Shown here piece after piece: positions 34,443-49,400 of a DNA stretch of 64,000 bases. Under the pieces are notes generated by a model that was given only the letters and a program-made list of their open reading frames with translations, was not told the origin of the DNA and made no database searches. The DNA comes from Chrysaora quinquecirrha (Eukaryota; Cnidaria; Scyphozoa; Semaeostomeae; Pelagiidae), in contig JACTAT010000014.1 in the NCBI GenBank assembly GCA_014526335.1, forward strand, positions 1,373,250 to 1,437,249, written 5' to 3'. The number at the start of each line of letters is the position of its first letter. Position 1 is the stretch's first letter. The translations under genes and the position numbers were made by a program.

Positions 34443-37400
34443 ATGGAGCTGTTGAAATTTGAAGTAATATTATTTCTTCTGAACTTTATAATATTTGTTG
34501 TGAGTTGTTGCGGGAATTGTGGACATGGAAAATGCATTGATGCAAAGTGTGTTTGCCAAAGAGGATTCTGGGGAAACAAATGTCAATTTGGACGTCAAAG
34601 GTACCTCCTTTTTGGGTTCGTCATTTAATTTTAGAACTTTGCAGCTTTCCTAAGGCATATTTTGTTTTTAAATAAACTATTTAAGAACGTTTAAAGCTAC
34701 GAAATTCACTAAATATGACCCAAGGACAGGCCAGAAATCGTGTTTTCTTTGTTCCGGGAGTAACTGACGGACGAGTACGAGTGGCCTAGCCTAGTAAGAT
34801 TGGCTCTGTCTGTCGTCATAAAGTTACGTCACTCAAAGACATAAAATTTCAAAATCAAGAAAGTTAGGTTTCTTAGATTGAAGACACAACTGGAAGATGG
34901 CGAAAATTTGAATGAATATTATTTGAAAATCAGGTGAAAAACAAAACAAGCCTAAGACAACTGAAAATCTTCCCAGACAAAAGCCCAACTTAAATTAGTT
35001 TGATTTTTGAAGAACCATCTGTTTGTTTGGCAATTTTCCCAGCTGTGCAAGAATATCAACACTTTTATTAAGGTGCAACCTGAGGTAACCGGTCAGCTTG
35101 CCACACTGCCAACTTGCAGTAGACTCAACTTGCCGCACATCTGTTCATGTTGCCCCAGTCAACTGAAGGTGAAACAGTGTTTTTAGCACAATTGCTAGGA
35201 TCTCAGGAGTAGATGAACAAAATTCCACCCACTACAAATTCAAACCATGATGTGTAAGACAAGTAGGGCTGTCAGCGTACACCGAAATGGCCCACTAAAA
35301 ATAATAAATTGTACACTTAATTGTACATGTACGCTGTTAAGGCAGGGGTAAGAGGGTGGCAGCCCCCAATATCCCAACACTTAACAAAATAACTACTAAA
35401 TAATGTCATGGGCCAGCATTGCGGTTAGCCGACTTGTCCATATGGGTTGGCCCACTTGGAAGTGGGTGGACTTTGCAGTGGGCTGACTTGTCTAGAAAGA
35501 GGCATTTTCATGCCTCTAGAGTCTTGGAAAATTTGTCTTAAACTGCCCACCCCCTGGGATTTTGGTCCTTTAATATACCTAATTACAGAGCTTTGAGTCA
35601 TGCTTTTCCTTGTGTAGTTATAGACCTTTTCGACAAAAGGCCGCTGATATAGAAATTTTTCTAAACTTCAAGAGAACAATTTTTTGATGCTAAAATTGAC
35701 TAAGTATTTAAAGCTTAGTCTAGGTACAAAGTTTCACTGTCCTAGCGATTGTGCTATTGATTTTATGAGCCTTCAAAATTCCAAATTCTATAAGGGCTTT
35801 GACCGTAAAAAGTGACTGGGGGTTAAATTTTCCATCCCAACTGGTCAAAGCCCTTCTATAAATAATCGTGAAGTTTAAACGCTTATGATATCAATAATAC
35901 AAGTGCTAATATAGTAAAACTTGCACCTAGACTGAAGTTTGGCTGCTTAATACAAATTCTGTGTTGAAAAGTCTGTATCCGGAAATTTTGAGCATTTTCA
36001 TAATTGCAGCCTGTTCGTTGAAATAGGTCTATTGTGAAGGTGCTGTGGCGTCATGGTGTAATCCAGCTGACTCATGGTCTCAGAAGCTCAGTGTGGTCAG
36101 GGTTCGAGCCCAGCCACAGTAGCGTCACAGCCAGGGTTGAGGTCTCAATTAGTTAACCTACTACTGAGTTACTGGCGACTGGCGCAAAACACCATTTCAC
36201 CTTCACCTATTATCTAAGACTATGTATTATGTGTAATTTTTTCTTTGTTACTGTTTGTCAAATTAAAATTTTCTGAAAGTAATTATTCATTTTTCTTTAG
36301 ACTTACAAAGAGCTCTGGGCTTATTATAGAAACAGAAGGTACCTACAACGATTTGTCAAAACTGACTTGGTTTATTGATAGTCAGAGGTAATCAATGTTT
36401 TAAGTAATTTTTCTTATGTGGATTTATTTGATGATGTAGTATTGTTAATTGAAGAATTAATGTCCAATGTATGCATTCTTTGTGGAAGAGCTGAAAGCAA
36501 TTTACTCAGCAAAGCTCTGTTGCTTTCTTAAGCTTGTTAAGACATTCAATAAGGCACCGTTCGCACTGCCTAGAAAACCCTGACAAAGTTAATCTCTATT
36601 GTTTAATCTTCAAAGGCGGTAATAATTAACACTCGGTTGTACAATTTTCTCCAGTTCAAACGGCAAACGTTGCATTTAAACGAACAAATTTCTACTAATC
36701 CTCAAAAGGTTCCATCATAGAGCCCAGAGCAGCACTTGTGCATGAAAAACTAGGATCAACTAGCGGGAGCCAGGAAGAGCTGTCATTGTGTTTGCTTTTT
36801 GAACAGGGAGAAGTATGCACATCAAATTTGAAGCAACAACAGCTTGACAATGTGTTATTATGTTAATCAGGGCAAACTGTTGGTCAATGCAAAGGAACAC
36901 CTGAAAAACTTTGTCAAATATGAAAAAGTTTTGTGTTAATTTGCTTGTGAATATCATTTTTTAAAAAACTTTTTACAAGCTTAACCTCCAACAATTTTGT
37001 AACAGACTGAGCTATGTAGGCTTAACATGACATACCATTGCTTGAATAAAAGTAGGAGTTTAAAATTCAATTTTATTTAAATGTTTTCTTTTATTTTTTT
37101 AACAGGAAAAATGCAAGTATTGAGCTGCAACTTGACTCGTTTGCAACAGAATGTTCCTGGGATTACCTTTATGTTTACGATGGCAGGTCCATTTATGATC
37201 CTCTGATTGCCGCCTTTAGGTAAGTCATGCTTACTTGTTTTAGCATCTGCAACTAACCTTACCTTCCACAAAACACAGCAGCTGGTAAATATTTTTAACC
37301 GTTTTGGAGATTTGACTTGTGAGTGGCATATTATCTAGATGATATACAGTTGACATCCGCTATCTCGACTGCCCGCTATCTCAAACATAAGCTATCTCGA

Positions 37401-40400
37401 ACGATTTTCCATTTCCCCTCGTTTTGGTATAAGGGTTTTTATAGAAAAATCATCCGCTATCTCGAACCCCGTTATCTTGAGCATTTGCTGTCTCGAACCA
37501 TTTTCGATTTCCTGTGGAGGGAAACCTGCTCTTTATCTCGAACTTTGCTAAATTTTCTGCTGAACTGGATAAAGAGACAGGCTGAAAATATGTATAAGTT
37601 CGCCTAGCGGAGCGGGAATGGCAGCAGCTAAGTGATACGCTGCCCATGTATACAATAGATGAAGGTGTTCTCTTGATGAAAGCAGATGAGCTTTGACTCC
37701 TATGTAAAAAATACCAGACTTGTTTGATGAAATTTGGGATCAGTAACCCTGCATGTTAATAGAGGTTCCTTTTCTGACTTAAAAACTATATTTTTTTATA
37801 TTTGTATGGGGCAACTGTTATTTCGAACATTCGCTATCTCGAACAAATTCCAGTTTCCCTTGAGAGTTCAAGATAGCGGATGTCAACTGTAGATAGTTCC
37901 TCTCAAGTCTGTAATTGATTTTTATGCTTACTGTGGAATAAGGTGGATTGGTTAAATGGATGTAAATAGGGGAAAAAATTCTGTTTTTTCTTCATATGCT
38001 TTGCTTTATCTACTCAAATGCCCTATCACCAGGTCTGCCCTATATTAACTCACCATCACGTCTCCACTATATTACTCCATAGAAGATCTATCGTTATACA
38101 TTTGGTTAGAAATATGAAAAAGAAAGAGAGTACATTTTGGTATTTTTCAGAATCCCAATTCTATTGATTTCTTGCGTATAGAAAAACATCCTTGACAATT
38201 TTTTCTATCAATCAATCAGATCAACATTAGCCAGATTGCCATAACACAATCTCTCCATTGCTTCCTGTCATCCTGTCATCCTGTAGCTGCGACAGGGCTT
38301 TCAGGTGTTGGATCTTCTGATAGTTGATCATGCTTAATGTACATTCTTGATGGTCTGCATCTTTGTCTTTTTCAATGTGAGGGCTCCCAGAGAAGCTTTT
38401 GGACCACTTCCTCTTTGCTATGCCAGCAGTGCCTGAACTTTGTTCTTTACTCCTTTTTAACATCAGTGATTTTTGGAAGGTCATAGTATATCTGTGTGTT
38501 TGTCATCTGTTGGTGTGTGTGTGTATGCACAATCTATTCTTTTTGTCACAGTCCACAGTTTACTATACTGTTAATCTATAGTGTTCAAACGAAAACAGGC
38601 ATACTGCAGCCTGATTTGAATGGCCTGCTGCTTATACAGTATAATCCGGTTATAACGTACTTGAAGGGACCGTAGTATTTGATACGTTGTAAGCAAAGTA
38701 CATTACAAACAGGGTAATTTCGTTTGTTCTATGGCTTCAGGGACAATTTTAATGGTACGCTATGTCCGAGAGTATGTAATAAGCGAGTATGTTATATCCG
38801 GATTTTCCTGTATCAACATAGGACCTTTTAGTGGTTTTCTTAAATAGTCTACATAAACATAATACTTTTTTCACATAGCAAGTGTACACCTTCAAGAGGC
38901 CTGGTTCAAAATATAGGTCTTTTGGGTTGTTTTGTTCACTGAGGAAGACCCAAAAGATTAGATAGACCCATTGTGAATGACACATTTAATAAGTCATACG
39001 ATTCTATGATCTATTCCTAAAACTAGAAAAACTCTTATCTCAAGGAGTACTTGACTAAGGGGTATAACACCTCAGGACGAAGAGACGAAACCTGCTGGAC
39101 AATACCAACCACAACTTTTCCCTGCGTTCTGCATCCAAAAGACTAAGCGATCCATAACGTACCTACAGTCTTTGAGAGTAAGGTTTACTTTGCAATCCAT
39201 GTCTAAAGTCAAAAATACATTACAGAACTAAGGATAAGGACACAGCAACTCCGGAGTTACTTAATATAATTTGCCTATGGGTATATGCCGTCTATTTCGT
39301 CGGGTTTGTGGCCCTGACATTCTCTAAACATTGGTACGATTTCAACCAATACCCCATAGAAGTGGTCGGAAATTAAAGAAAACTCGAAAAATTTAACTTC
39401 ATTTCCGTCAGGAAAAGTGTCGAAGATGTCGGTAGTATAGTTTCAAGCAATAATAAAATGAGATCTACAAAGTCTTATTACCCTCACCCCCCATTTTTCA
39501 TCACGATTTTTCTCATGATCATGTACCCCCCTCCCCGTCCCGGGAAAGCTGCTGAACTGAAGTACAACTGAGGGCGAGGGCCTTAGAACTTGAAGGACTA
39601 AAGTTTAGTTTTCCTTGCATACAGAGCATCGAAAAGACTAAGCAATTGGTACCTACTGTCATTGACACTAACAATTATTTTGCAATCCACGCCTACAAGG
39701 CTAAGGTTTCCTTGCACACGAAGCACCAAAAACACCAACCGACCAATAGCTACTGCCAAGATACTGTCATTAAGATACTGTCATTAAGATTATTTCACTA
39801 TCTACGCCTATGGAAGGACTTGAAACCTGCTGCACAATAAGGAATAAGGTTACCTTGCATACTAAGCACCCAAAACACCAACCGACCCATACTTACTGCA
39901 ATTGAGACTAAAGTTTACGTACTTTGCAATCCACACCTGAAGTCAGTCAGGCATTAATGGACCAAGGAGCAGCGCATCTCGGGGCAAGGGCTGGTCATTA
40001 ATATATCTTTTTATTCGTATGTTCCACCATATATCAATATCAAATCGCATACTGGACTGATTTTGCTCAAGGACAAAATTATTTGTGTCTTTTTCAGTTA
40101 CCCATGACTCATAATAACTAGTGTTAACATTGAGTCTTTTGAGTCTTTTGGTTCTTTCCCAACAAATCTTACTGTATGACCCATAGACCTAGTGTGAACC
40201 AGATGATATACACGCTTTTTAATTATAAGGAACCTACCTCAAGGCCTAGTTCTTAAAGTTCCTTATTTTTGGACCTCTTTTGAGGCAGATGTAGTTAAAA
40301 AAGTTCCTTAATAGTTCCTTAATTTTAATTGCACATACAGTGGTCTTAACAATAAAAGAGATACACTTGCATGTGAGCAACGCTCGAGACTACTCAAGGA

Positions 40401-43400
40401 AACATTTGATACACGTGTAACGTACAATTTTAGTGATTTTCGACTGCAAATGAATGGAACCGGCTTTCTAATTCTTGGTTATTTGCAGTGATAAAAGCAT
40501 TCAACATTGAAAAGTTCCTTAATGATTTTCTCTTCAGTAGTATAAGTTCTTTAAATTCTCGGGCCTTCTACATGTAGGTGCGTTATAAAGTGGTTCTTTA
40601 TAAAAAAGTGTGTATTTATTAATCATTATATTTTCTTTCGTTCTAGTGGTAATATAGCTCATGCTAACAGTAATGCAACAAAACGAAAGTTAATGGCAAA
40701 ATCTGGAACAGCACTAGTCCACTTTTACAGTGATAAACATCTAACAGAACAGGGCTTCAATTTATCATATAGGTATGTGTCTTGATAATATTCTGTGGTA
40801 TAGTCGAGTACCACATCAAAGCAATTAGAGTTTTCCTCAATGACAAGTCTTAAAGCACCAAGTATATGATTACCAGAGTAGAGTGTTTTCAAGATAGTGA
40901 TGAATATTGGTAAAATCATACGGAGACAGCTTAAAGTACCCAGAAGTAGACCAAACTACACTTTTTTTCTTAATAAGCAATCGCTCAATAAGCAACTAGG
41001 GCTGAATTGACCTTGACATTAAGCAACTTAAGGGCTCAATTGAATTCTGTAAGCAACAAAGAAGTCAAACAACCAAGCTTATTCCCTTTCTTGTTGTTAG
41101 GAAATTGTTTGTTTTGCATGTTGAAGTTCTTTAGCTAACGTTTTTCCACTTTCTGTCTCCCAAAAGTCATGTTATAGGCCTAAACGTTGACGATTTTGAC
41201 CCGCAAAGTCAGGGGTGGTTGTTTAGATAAAAAACGTTAAGCAACTTTTAAGCAACTTCGATGGCTGAAATGTCGAAAATTTTAAGCAACTTTGATGGCT
41301 GGACAAAAGTCAAGTTGCTTATTAAAAGAAAGTGTATGTGAACAACCAAACAACACTTAGAAGTAGACCAAAACAATTGACTGCAATGGACAATATACCC
41401 AGAAGGATGTGGACTGCAAAAACCAATCAGAATTTCGAATCTGTTCTTTGATGGGGATTTTCAAATTTTTAGTGGTCTGAGAGTCTGAGTTTCTTATAAA
41501 GAGTATCTTATAAGAAAAGCTAGATGCATGGAGAAATATTGTACGTCTTTTGACTAAAGTTTTGTTTATCAACGCTTTTTACCCAATAACTTGGAGGAGC
41601 ACCATTGTCCATTCTTTAATACACGTTTTTTTATAAGGAACCTTTGGTCTGAGTTGAGGCTGGAGGTCCTTAATTTTTCAACAAAATGAGGCTGAAAGTT
41701 GCTTATACTGTTCCTTGTCGTGGGATATGTATAAATACTAATTTTTACAGCAAATTCATGAAGCCTTTTCGGGAAGAGCGATGAAAAATATATTGTACTT
41801 CTGTTCCTTTTCGTACAAACCGTCTTGTTCTTTAAAAAGAGTTTTTCATCCGAGCCTCGACGGGTCCTTAATCCTTAAAGTTGCTTAATTTTTTGGAGTT
41901 TCAGCCTCGAGTTCCTTATAAAAGTGTTCCTTATAAAAAAACGTGTAGTTTTCCTATGATTCCAGTGGCAGATCCAGACTGAGTTCCTTGCTGCCCGGAA
42001 CTCAGTCAGATTTTCCAAAAAGATTTTCTATATTTAATAAATTATTAGGATTAAATACAATTTATTGAAAAATTTCAGGCCTTACGTCGTAATTTTCTTT
42101 AAAGTCCCGAATTCACGCTTTTTCGCAGTCAAAGACTCTTTTCCGTCTCTCACATTTTCCCTCCAACTCTTGACAAAAACAATTCACCCTTGCGGAGTGA
42201 ATATTAATTTGTATGCTGCGGTGGACAAGATTTTGAAACTCACAGAACTCAAAAATGAAGTCTAGTCTAGGGCATCAAAATAAAACTCTTGGGCATCGGA
42301 AACGATCAGGAAAGGACAATGAAATTTCGATTTAGAACTTGGATGGAACCTAGTGAGACACAATGAAGGATTTCTGAAACGAAGAACTAAAGTGCTGATT
42401 GGATTATGGATATTTACATGGGCACGTTCCTGCAATGTTTTGGGTACATAGATAAATTTTTCCGAGGGCTCCACCCCCACACCCCCGTTGGAACTCAGTC
42501 AGTACATACTCCGGATCCGCTCCTGTTTTCTGTTAAATAGCGGACACATTGTAATGTTATTTCCTTGTCATACAGCCTCAGTATAGTGAACAACTTTCCC
42601 CAACAAACAATAGCATTAGTCCGACGGGTATTCATTCCATGGAAATTCCACCGTACCTTTTAAATTTGTATTAATTTGATTTATTTTTATTCTAGAATAA
42701 GCAATTGTCACAACCAGTGGTGCTCGAATCGCGGGCTTTGCAATAGTTCTGGTCTTTGTGAATGTGAACCCGGCTGGACTGGTAGCAATTGCTCTGTCAA
42801 AGTGTGCTGCCCTGGAGAAATATACAATATTGCAACAAGTTATCATTGTCCTGAACATCTGTATAAGTCAAAATGCCCCATTGGAGGTAACTTAGTATTC
42901 CTAATTTTCTGACGTTTTATGTTAGATAGTTAAGATTTAACTTTAAGCTGAATATGCTAAAAAGACGAAAACAGATTTAATCTGGCAAATATCTTATTTT
43001 TTTGCTTAAAAGCGCACCTCAATTTAGTAATAGGCATGTTGACCTATATGAGGATAATTTGACTCTCCTAGTCATACAAACCAAAGCTTTCCTCCCGTTT
43101 GACTTTATTGTGTTTCAGCTATGTCGAGCCTTCTAGCACTGTACACCTTTTGTAGCTATATTTTGTGATGAACACTAGGATGCATTGTTCCTCAATAAAT
43201 GGACACTTGTGGAACAATCTATCGTTGTTGTTTTGACACACCCAAAAGATCTAGTTTTTCTAAACGATACTGTTGCATGTAGAGCATTTACTTTCAGTTT
43301 TACACGAGTCAGCAAATGGTACTTAGGGGTGCTTTGAAAATGCCCGACTATGTTCAAATCCTTTTGTTCCTCTTTTTGCACGGAGATTTGACTCTGATTT

Positions 43401-46400
43401 CTCTTATTCCATTTCGATCCGCATCTGAAAATATATGCCACCTCGTCCAATTGTTTAAGTCTGAATCTGACGTGTCTCATCCGAGGGGTGTCAGGCAAAA
43501 AAAGCCTTTAAATCTTTTTTCGTCATTTATAAGTTTTGCGTAACTCAAAGACAACGTCATTACTGATATATTTTTCTTGGTTTTTAAATATTGATAAACC
43601 AAAATTATTTCTTGGTATCGTTGTGTAAATTTTTTTATTATTATGGCTCGAAAAATGTAATTCCCGATGCTTCTGTAGACTGAAAACGTTTCATTATTGG
43701 GAAGTTAAAGTACGAGGTGTTCTTAGTCTGTTCTTAATTACTCGGTTACTTGGACAATAATATTTTCCAATGAATGTTGAAAGTGGTACTAGGTTTGCGT
43801 AAAAATGCATCATGCTTGTGTATTTTCTTTTTACATTCGGTCTGATGGTCTTACTGCTAATGTGTCCTACGACGGTTTTCTTTTTTCTTTGCAATCCTGA
43901 AAATCTGTACGAATGAAAGATTGTTTTCAAAAGTGCATTCGTAACTTGTCTGTTTTCTTTTTTAGTTACACCTAGGACCTCACATGCATCTGCCCTTCAG
44001 AACACGGACATCTGGTCATACGGTGGCTATAATTTTGAGGATGGTCGTGCCAATGATCTTATCAAGTGAGTCAAATATGTTATTGCTTGCTTGCGTTAAG
44101 ATAAAGTGTTTTTGAACTCTATTAAAAACATTGCGAGGCACATTTTATTTATTTTTGCTTGTTAAACAATGTTTTTTGACGTGGCAAAACGCTCAAACAT
44201 TGCTTGATAAGCAAATTTCAAATGCTTGACAACAATGTTTAATTGTTGGGCCAGAGCCTAAGACGAATTTTCATATGGCCTGTTTACATGGAGGTGGGCC
44301 AGCTCGGTAATACAAGCAACTTGTCGGGGGTTTTACACTGTCATATTCTCTCGTTGTCCGCGATCACAGAAAAAATGTGAAGCAACTTTCACTTGAAGAT
44401 GCTAGTGTAATCCGGCCTTTAGCCCGTCAGGCAAGATGCAGTGTTGACAGGAACGCATGCGCAAGTGTTAATAATCTACCAGCGCGGCCAACTGTGTTGA
44501 AAAATCTATCTACGCTAAAGCTCTGAAATCTGCTACCTGGGTATGCCCGCGTCTTCGTAAACAGGCCCTTAATGTCATGGTGTCAGGTGTTTGCCCCCAC
44601 CCCATTTAGTGAAAATGAAAGTCCTATTTTTCTATACACCATATTTTTTTCAAGGTATGACACAATAAAAAAGACTTGGCATGTTGTATCTTCCAATCCA
44701 GAACCATCAACGAGATTTGGTCATACCATGGTCTACTACAATGTAAGCTTTTTGCCATGATATTTTCCCGAACAGCTCAGAGAGATGTGCTTCCATCACA
44801 GGAGGCCCAATCGCATAAATATCATGAATGATGCAAACTTTTGTGTTGTTTTCCTGCCTAAAACGTCAATGTTCAATAAAGATATTAGGTTGTTGTTGTT
44901 GTTCGAAAAACGCCAAACTGTATTAGCTTTGTACGTATAAAATAAATAAATTCAGGCTAAATAAAACAATGTTAAGTCGTTTTAGGCGTAAAACAACACA
45001 AGTAAGATTACATCATTCATGATTTTATGCGATTGGGCCTCCTGTGCTTCTATCTGCATGTACATTCTGTATAAATATGCATGGTGCTGAAGAAGGCTCA
45101 AAATAGCAGAAACACAGAAAAAACTCGAACGGGAAGAGAGCTTTGGACTGTTTGACTTGGAGAGCTTCTCGGCGATTTCATTGAGCTCTACAGCTCAGTG
45201 TAAACATCGTTGGCTCTCTGTTCATGCATTCCAAGTTCGAATCCCATTCATTGTGGTATGCCACTTTTGGAAAAATCTATCCTAGTGTTTGCCGTTATGT
45301 TATATAAGTCATATATTGAAGTATCTATCTCACAACAACAACTGTTTGTTGAAAGAGAGCTTAGCTTTCACTAGCCCAATACCAAGTTTCTTAAAGCAAT
45401 ATTTCTTATAAAAAGTGAACTATGTATTGAAAAATTATCTTGTACTTTAACAGAAAAAGCTGTTTATTTATGGTGGAATAAGCAATGGTGAAACGACAAA
45501 TGAATTATGGGAATTTGATATTCTTACTAAATCGTGGAAAAGCCTCAACTCAGCTCTAGCGATGCAACCAGTTGATGTTACTGGACATGCAGCAGTTGTT
45601 GTTGGTAATAGAATGTACGTTTTCATGGGATATAGCATGAAAAAGTCATTCTATAGTGGAGTACAGTTATTCAACATGGGTAAATTTCACGTCTATTTTG
45701 TATCTGCTTTGGAAGAGTACACTTCAGCGTACTTTTTAGACTTGCCTATTCAGGTGTTAAATTATTTTTTGCGATGGCAACATGAATAGCAGTTCAGTAG
45801 TTCTCTTAAGCAGTCATCTTAAAGCCACAACTATGCGCCCTCCCTCAAATAGGCGCCCCCCTCTTTGGATTTAGCTGCCATCAGTTTGGTCCCCCCCACA
45901 GACTCTTTTGATAGTGTATTCGAAAGCTTCTGGCGAGAAGAATAAAGAGATACCTTTTTCCAATTGCTGCAAAACTTAATTTTTGTCAGGACTTTGGTTT
46001 ATCCATAAATTTTCAAATAATTATTTCTTTTTGAAACGGATTTTTGAATAGGCGCCCCGGCGCTTAATCGAGGAAATACCATATATGTGTATCCTATGTG
46101 TATATTGAAAACATTTGAACTGTATGGGTATACCCTTTAATCTGAATTTAAAGGTATGCCCTTTTATTTTGAATATGCTTAGAGTAAATACTATTCTTTC
46201 CTTCTTAGATACTTATGAATGGAGTATCGTTGATGCCAAAGGAGCTCTCATGCTTGGTTCTTATGGCCACAGTGCTGTATATGATGTGATATCAGATGTT
46301 GTTTTCGTCTATGGTGGCTTTTCGTATCCCACAAGTGGCAAAAGTGAAATGAAGAAGGTTTCTGATATGTTGTACACGTTTACTCCGACCACGAGATCAT

Positions 46401-49400
46401 GGTAAGTTATAAGCAAGGAAATGATATGTACCGTGAAACCCCCGTAATGGACAGCTCTATCCACGTAATTTTTATAAGAAACTCTTTATAAGAAACCCAG
46501 ACTCTGGCATGGTGAAAAATTTAAGGAACTCCATTACTGGAAATTATTTATGTAGGAACCTTTTCGCCTAAGACAGCGAAACATTTTCTTATATTTCCCG
46601 TGTTTTGTTTACAATATAGCATTTCTTGATAAACAGACAAATGTTAAAGCCATAAGCATTCAAAAACGATCGACAAATGGGTTTGGAACATCATTCAGAT
46701 AGAATAACTACGTTGCTAATATGGATATTGAACTCTTTGCCCGGTATTTCGAATTAGCTTTGTAAGTTAAACGTTGTAAATACTTTTGTTTTTTCTGTGC
46801 AGGGCTCTGATGCCGAAGTCCAACCATCCCCGAATGCTGCACTCTGCTGTTATACTTGGAAGACTTGTCTTAATATATGGTGGAACATCGAGTGATCACA
46901 CATCTGCAATGATGAAACAACAATGCTACTCAAATGAAATCCTTGCATTTGATATAGGTTTGTGCTTCAGCTTTTGTCTTCCCTCCCCGTGCACCGAGGC
47001 ATTTGAGTGTCATGATAATAAAGAAGGAAAGGACTAAGAAGTTTGAAATTATTGATAGGCTAATTCGTGATACTTTCTACATAAGAAAATTCAGGTTCGA
47101 AAACTTTTGCAACACATACTATTATTAAGCGACGCTAACGCGACGATTCGACGATTTATGTTGAAATTACAACGAATTAGCTAATGAGCTTCATAATTAT
47201 TTCAAACTCTTTGGTCGTTTGCTTCTTTATTAACTTATTATTTAGTTAGAAGCCCTCAATTTCCTGACAAATTTTCAGTGTCACGATAAAAGGAAGAAAG
47301 CCATAAGGAGCGTAAAGAAGGAAAGAATCCTTCATTTCATGTCCATCTTTCGGTATAAGTGATACTCTGGTACTCAGGGTATAGAACACTCTCTTAATGA
47401 AATGAAGAGATTTAAGCACACAGAAGGAAAAACATTGCAATTTCGTAGCTTCATCTGTGAAAGTCATTAGTGTTTTTTATGTTTAAAGGCCAGTAGAAAA
47501 CAGATCAAACACCGAACAAGGCAACTCTCTGTTTCTAATAGACCATTTAAACAAGGATAACCGCTAGAAGGAGAAGATACAACGATTTATTTAGGGCTTG
47601 TCGCTAAGATCTCAGAAGTCGATAAGCTCGCGAGACTTCTTCCTCGTTGTGACGCTACCATGGCTGGGACTCGAACTCTGACTTGATTGAGCCCTTGCCA
47701 TAACAAACTAGCTGGATTAGACCACGAATCGAAGACGTACATCCGCCATAACGTGTGCAGCGCACCAAACCCGGTGCGGGATGTGAATTGCATATTATTC
47801 CAAAATCGCGATAACAGGTTTTCCTGATTTTAACCATTATTCCTTTGCTCCCCGCCTCTCTCTTGATATTTATCCCTCGCCGTACACACACCCTATACCA
47901 GAGTCCTCAAACATCTTAATTAATTCTAAAATAATATGTTTACTTATTTATATTTTTAAAGTTTCATGTCATTTTTTAGCTTGTAAAAACTGGAGCAGAA
48001 TTGACACTGGAATTCTGATGCAACAAATAGGAAGATTTGGACACACTGCAATTTCAATTAACAGGTACCAAAACCCTTTCCTTGATTAAAATATATACCT
48101 ATATGCTTATTGACTTAATTTTAAAAAGGAAAAATAAAAATATACGTGACTGACGAAGGCCAAAGAGATCGAAACGTTAGTAAAATTAACCTAAGAAACC
48201 ATGATTGGTGGACAAACGTTTCTTGTAACAAAATGAGCGTTATACATCTAGACAGCATCAAGCTCTCTAACCTTTCCTTTCTATTTAAATGTAGTATCCT
48301 CCAGTTGACTTATTACATTTGTCGTGGTCTATGCTCCTCCACACTCCACCACCCCGCTCCAACTACACTCCGAGGAAACATCAATTTTGCTGTTGTAGTT
48401 GTTTTAGCTATTTCCGAAAGACTGGAAGTAATGTAATAAGTCTAATCCTCCAGCAAGAAAACTTCGTAGTTGCACAGATTTCTTCCTTACTTTTAGTTTT
48501 CAGCTTCCTTTGCTGTTTGGCAAGGGTTATTGTGTTTTTACAATTGCTACATTATTCACTTTGGATTTTATAAAACGTATCTTATTTTGATTTTAGGACG
48601 GCATATATTTTCGGTGGATTTGATGGTGTTATTCGAAATGATGTTATTCCCATCTCAATAGGTAATTACCAGCAGCATATCTAGTTTCATCGTGATTTTA
48701 AGGTCCAAGTAGAATAGTGAAATAAAGCTCATAGCTTGACTGGAATTAGCCGTCTTCGAGCTTATAGCGGTTTGAAAGCCTTGTAACAACATCGGTCGAA
48801 AGGAAGTGCAACACTCCCAAAATCTGGATCGGATAAGACGAGCCTGAATTTTGCCCAGATTTTAAGAACAAATTAAGAACAAGCTGAGGCTGGCCTTTTC
48901 ATAAGCCCTAACAATATCAGCTTAATGTGAGAGTAAGACAATCAGATTGAATGTAAAAGCAAGCGAACAAAGAAATAGACAACCATGCTGCATTTTGCAG
49001 AAACCTACTGCCACTCCAGACATTCACTGGAAAATATTAATGCCTTAGTAACTGAGGAGTTAAGAAAAAAATAAGAACATTCCAGGCTCAAGAAAGGCAA
49101 AACTTAAGAACAGCAAGCCTCGATAATAATTTTGCGGTTCTTATAAAAAAAGAGTGTGATTCTAGGCTCAAAATGCAAATTACAAATTCAAAATCGAATT
49201 TTTAAGCATTGAGGTTCAGTGAAAATGAAGGTATTTTATAAAAAAAGTGCCATTCGTTGTAGTATCTTCTTGCTTGATATTTACATTAGCACTATGCATC
49301 TGTAAATATACGAGTGAAAAGCAGAGCATTTCTTTCATATAGAAACGTTTAACTGTAAATCGAAAATCGAGAGGCCATTTGATCTTTTGTACACCATTCT

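Noticed and set aside
36035..36212. Possible tRNA gene (B box GGTTCGAGCC)
   Set aside because: No cloverleaf closes; the segment is one of several dispersed copies with a common tail, so it is a SINE.
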